Origin: Flavobacteriaceae bacterium UBA5534
GTDB taxonomy: Bacteria; Bacteroidota; Bacteroidia; Flavobacteriales; Flavobacteriaceae
DNA: 64,000 bases
Assembly (NCBI GenBank): GCA_002426015.1
Contig: DINS01000021.1
Location: 124,001 to 188,000 of the forward strand
Direction: 5' to 3'
This document shows, in pieces, positions 61,054-64,000 of the stretch. The notes beneath the pieces were generated by a model. It was given only the letters and a program-made list of their open reading frames with translations, was not told the DNA's origin and made no database searches. Every line of letters begins with the position of its first letter. Position 1 is the stretch's first letter. The position numbers were made by a program, and so were the translations under genes.

Positions 61054-62634
61054 ATGTTTAAACATATTAAAAGTGACTTACCATCGAGTATAGTCGTATT
61101 TTTTGTAGCATTACCACTCTGTCTTGGTATTGCATTGGCCAGTGGAGCGCCACTTTTTTCTGGTCTTATCGCTGGTATTGTTGGAGGGATTGTAGTTGGT
61201 TCCTTAAGTGGTTCTAAAATCGGTGTCAGTGGCCCAGCTGCAGGGTTGGCAGCTATTGTATTAACAGCTATTGGAACCTTAGGGGCTTATGAAAATTTCT
61301 TGGTTGCGGTTGTATTGGCCGGAATTATTCAAATAGTATTCGGAATACTAAAGGCTGGAATTATTGGGTATTATTTCCCTTCTTCAGTAATTAAAGGGAT
61401 GCTTACAGGTATCGGAATTATTATTATATTAAAACAAATCCCGCATTTTTTTGGATATGACGCAGAGCCTCAAGGTGCTGATAGTTTTATTGGAGCTTAT
61501 GGAGAAAACACATTTTCGGCTATATTAAACATTGTCTATAATATTACATTAGGACCTACCATTATAGGAATTATAGCCCTATGCATACTCCTATTGTGGG
61601 ACAAAGTGTTATCTAAAAAAGGGAAAATATTTCAATTGGTTCAGGGTCCTTTGGTTGCTGTGGCTGTTGGAATTATTTTCTTTGCAATTACGCAATCAAA
61701 TACTGCTTTAGCGATCACAAAATCGCATTTAGTGAGTGTTCCAATTCCAGAAGACGCCGCATCGTTTTTAAACCAATTTAGTTTTCCTAATTTTGGTGTC
61801 ATTACAAACCCTGAAGTATGGGTTGTAGCGTTTACGTTGGCATTGGTTGCCAGTCTCGAAACCTTACTATGTGTTGAAGCAACAGACAAACTAGACCCAC
61901 ACAAAAACGTAACGCCAACCAACAGGGAATTGTTCGCTCAAGGTACAGGAAATGTGATTTCTGGATTGATAGGTGGACTTCCAATTACACAAGTAATTGT
62001 ACGAAGCTCAGCAAATATCCAATCAGGAGGACGAACTAAATTATCGGCAATATTGCATGGCTTTTTGTTATTGATTTCTGTAATTTTAATTCCTAGATTG
62101 CTAAATATGATACCATTATCGGTGTTGGCGGCTATCCTATTAATTGTTGGATACAAACTTGCCAAGCCAGGATTGTTCAAAAAAATGTACGATTTAGGCT
62201 GGAAACAATGGGTCCCTTTCAATGTAACAGTTTTTGGGATTGTATTTATAGACTTGCTATATGGTATCGGGCTTGGATTGATGGTTGGTATCGTAGTAAT
62301 TCTCATCAAAAGTTACCAGAACTCACACTTTCTACATATGGAAGACATGAGCAATGGTGTACAAAAAATGAAAATGACACTTGCAGAAGAGGTTACCTTT
62401 TTCAATAAAGGTGCTATTTTGAAAGAATTAGACCAACTTCCACACAACTCATATTTAGAATTGGATGTCCGAAAAACCAGATATCTCGACAACGATATTA
62501 TAGAGATTCTTGATGATTTTGCATTCAAAGCAAAAGAACGAAACATCACCATAAAACTTATTTCAGAACGTGGTACTATCGAAAATCCACCAAGCTATTT
62601 GGAATTTTTTAGATTAAGACCAATAACAGCATAA
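61054..62634 (+). CDS. SulP family anion (probably bicarbonate) transporter
   Basis: 526 residues. About 11 membrane helices with the SulP signatures (VFFVALPLCLGIALASGAPL, GSKIGVSGPAAGLAAIVL, LVASLETLLCVEATDKLDPH, RELFAQGTGNVISGLIGGLP) and a C-terminal STAS-like domain (about 430-520). SulP proteins move sulfate or bicarbonate. Because the next gene is a carbonic anhydrase 30 bases away, bicarbonate is the more likely substrate. Confidence 0.92.
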   Translation: MFKHIKSDLPSSIVVFFVALPLCLGIALASGAPLFSGLIAGIVGGIVVGSLSGSKIGVSGPAAGLAAIVLTAIGTLGAYENFLVAVVLAGIIQIVFGILKAGIIGYYFPSSVIKGMLTGIGIIIILKQIPHFFGYDAEPQGADSFIGAYGENTFSAILNIVYNITLGPTIIGIIALCILLLWDKVLSKKGKIFQLVQGPLVAVAVGIIFFAITQSNTALAITKSHLVSVPIPEDAASFLNQFSFPNFGVITNPEVWVVAFTLALVASLETLLCVEATDKLDPHKNVTPTNRELFAQGTGNVISGLIGGLPITQVIVRSSANIQSGGRTKLSAILHGFLLLISVILIPRLLNMIPLSVLAAILLIVGYKLAKPGLFKKMYDLGWKQWVPFNVTVFGIVFIDLLYGIGLGLMVGIVVILIKSYQNSHFLHMEDMSNGVQKMKMTLAEEVTFFNKGAILKELDQLPHNSYLELDVRKTRYLDNDIIEILDDFAFKAKERNITIKLISERGTIENPPSYLEFFRLRPITA

Positions 62635-62664
62635 TGTATTATAAACTTTAAAAAACTATTTAAA

Positions 62665-63294
62665 ATGAAAGCACATACAAGAGAAACACAGGCAACAATG
62701 ACACCTCAAAAGTCATTACAATATTTAAAAGAAGGAAACTTAAGGTTTCAAAATAACTTAAAAGCCAACAGAAATTTACTAGAGCAAGTAAATGACACAA
62801 GCGATGGGCAATTTCCATTTGCAACCATTTTAAGCTGCATCGATTCAAGAGTTTCTGCCGAATTGGTTTTTGACCAAGGTTTGGGTGATATTTTTAGTGT
62901 AAGAATCGCAGGTAACTTCGTTAATGAAGATATTTTAGGCAGCATGGAGTTTGCGTGCAAATTGGCAGGAACAAAACTGATTGTTGTTTTGGGTCATACC
63001 GCTTGTGGTGCCGTAAAAGGCGCTTGCGATGATGCAAAAATGGGCAACTTAACAAAGTTGATTGAAAAAATAACACCAGCTGTAAACGCCGTAAGTGAAC
63101 CAAAAGATGCAAGTCTAAGAAATTCTAAAAATGCTGAATTTGTTGACACCGTTGCAGAAAAAAATGTTCAATTAACTATCGACAGAATTCACGCCGAAAG
63201 CCCAATTCTCACAGAAATGGAGAAAAATGGAGAGATCATGATTATTGGTGCCATGTATGATATCAATACTGGTGAAGTGAAATTTTTCGAATAA
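62665..63294 (+). CDS. Beta-carbonic anhydrase
   Basis: 209 residues. Zinc ligands are visible: Cys and Asp in SCIDSRV and His and Cys in GHTACGAVKGA, with RIAGNF in between. It interconverts CO2 and bicarbonate. No signal peptide, so cytoplasmic. It follows the SulP gene, giving a transport-plus-hydration unit. Confidence 0.95.
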   Translation: MKAHTRETQATMTPQKSLQYLKEGNLRFQNNLKANRNLLEQVNDTSDGQFPFATILSCIDSRVSAELVFDQGLGDIFSVRIAGNFVNEDILGSMEFACKLAGTKLIVVLGHTACGAVKGACDDAKMGNLTKLIEKITPAVNAVSEPKDASLRNSKNAEFVDTVAEKNVQLTIDRIHAESPILTEMEKNGEIMIIGAMYDINTGEVKFFE

Positions 63295-63306
63295 AACGGG
63301 AAACGA

Positions 63307-63981
63307 TTGAAAGAAAAAGGAAAAATAAGTAAATTTAAAACGGCAGCATTGGCAATCATGCTGATGCTGCCTATTTTCACAATAGCGCAAGACAGTAATT
63401 TTGGTAACTGGATGATTTATTTTGGGAATAAGCAATTGAGCTCAAAATGGAACCTTCATCATGAAGTCCAATATCGAAATTACAACGCCATTGGTGATTT
63501 AGAGCAATTACTGTTACGCACAGGTTTGGGATATAATGTGACTGATAATACTAATGTTTTAATGGGTTATGGTTATATTTTATCTGAAAACTATATTGCG
63601 GATACAGATGAAAAATTTCAAGTGAATGAACATCGCATCTATCAACAATTAATAACAAAACAGAAATTCAAAAACATATCCATTCAACATAGATATCGAT
63701 TTGAACAACGCTTTGTAGAAGATGACTTTAGGTTACGTTTTCGTTATTTTCTGGGTGCAAATGTGCCTTTGGGCAAAAAAGAAACCAATAAATGGTATCT
63801 TTCAGCTTACAACGAATTATTTATAAATACTGAGTCTTCAATTTTCGACAGAAATAGACTGTATGGAGGTTTAGGATATAAAATTAACGATTCTGTTAGG
63901 ATGGAATTGGGTTATATGAACCAGTTTTTTGAAACCAGTAGTAGAGACCAAATAAACATCATCACGTTTGTTAATTTTTAA
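63307..63981 (+). CDS. DUF2490 family outer-membrane beta-barrel protein
   Basis: 224 residues starting at TTG 12 bases after the carbonic anhydrase; an ATG at 63358 would cut the signal peptide. A signal sequence (to TIAQ) and then paired strands (FGNWMIYFGNKQLSSKWNLHHEVQYRNYN, IQHRYRFEQRFVED, YLSAYNELFINT) ending in F (TFVNF), as in DUF2490 proteins. Function unknown; it may be a channel serving the same transport unit. Confidence 0.82.
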   Translation: MKEKGKISKFKTAALAIMLMLPIFTIAQDSNFGNWMIYFGNKQLSSKWNLHHEVQYRNYNAIGDLEQLLLRTGLGYNVTDNTNVLMGYGYILSENYIADTDEKFQVNEHRIYQQLITKQKFKNISIQHRYRFEQRFVEDDFRLRFRYFLGANVPLGKKETNKWYLSAYNELFINTESSIFDRNRLYGGLGYKINDSVRMELGYMNQFFETSSRDQINIITFVNF

Positions 63982-64000
63982 CAAAAAGTAAAACCAACTA

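Overview
The window is about 35% GC, nearly fully coding, and reads as a chromosome segment of a flavobacterium (Bacteroidota, Flavobacteriaceae-like, probably marine). Evidence: a secreted metalloprotease with a type IX secretion C-terminal signal, TonB-dependent receptor and beta-helix lipoprotein pairing, a complete Bat (aerotolerance) operon, OlsF-type ornithine lipid synthase, genes starting with TTG and lacking Shine-Dalgarno sequences, and promoters with the Bacteroidota -7 element TAnnTTTG. No phage, IS element, CRISPR array or rRNA was seen; one tRNA (Leu, CAA) is present.

Layout. 1-8180: an outer-membrane nutrient uptake block (truncated TonB receptor, beta-helix lipoprotein, phosphate-selective porin, PiT phosphate transporter with a PhoU-like tail). 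Direct repeats of 11 bp resembling Pho boxes lie before the porin and transporter. 8308-11997: class Ia ribonucleotide reductase (nrdB, nrdA, minus strand). 12290-16225: a LytTR/LytS-type two-component system, a DUF4412 protein and putative small RNA signals. 16240-25528: housekeeping genes (DUF3109, MarC, S41 protease, dCMP deaminase, HupE/UreJ, UmuC-UmuD, tRNA-Leu, prs, rplY, pth). 25582-38344: secreted protease, ribF, HTTM protein, serS, TPR protein, rsmA, mgtE. 38458-43212: small metabolic genes, then an arsenic module whose last gene fuses an N-acetyltransferase to an arsenate reductase. 43209-51299: olsF, aspartate kinase, acetyltransferase, fbp, AlbA_2 protein, SDR and aldo/keto reductase. 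51456-60604: moxR-DUF58-batA-batB-batC-batD-batE operon. 60667-63981: SulP transporter, beta-carbonic anhydrase and DUF2490 outer-membrane protein, probably bicarbonate handling.

The most interesting signal is regulatory. Three intergenic sites carry the same minus-strand direct repeat, ACCAnnnA-N13-ACCAnnnA (21-bp period), the geometry known for LytTR response regulators. One lies upstream of the LytTR gene itself, one upstream of the DUF4412 gene next to it, and one 35 kb away in a gap between convergent genes where no protein promoter is expected. Two of these sites look toward minus-strand hairpins with U-tracts preceded by a shared sequence (G[CT]TATTAATCAA), so the system may control small RNAs. 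The third hairpin copy sits tandemly beside one of them, with a compensatory base-pair change. This is inference from sequence only.
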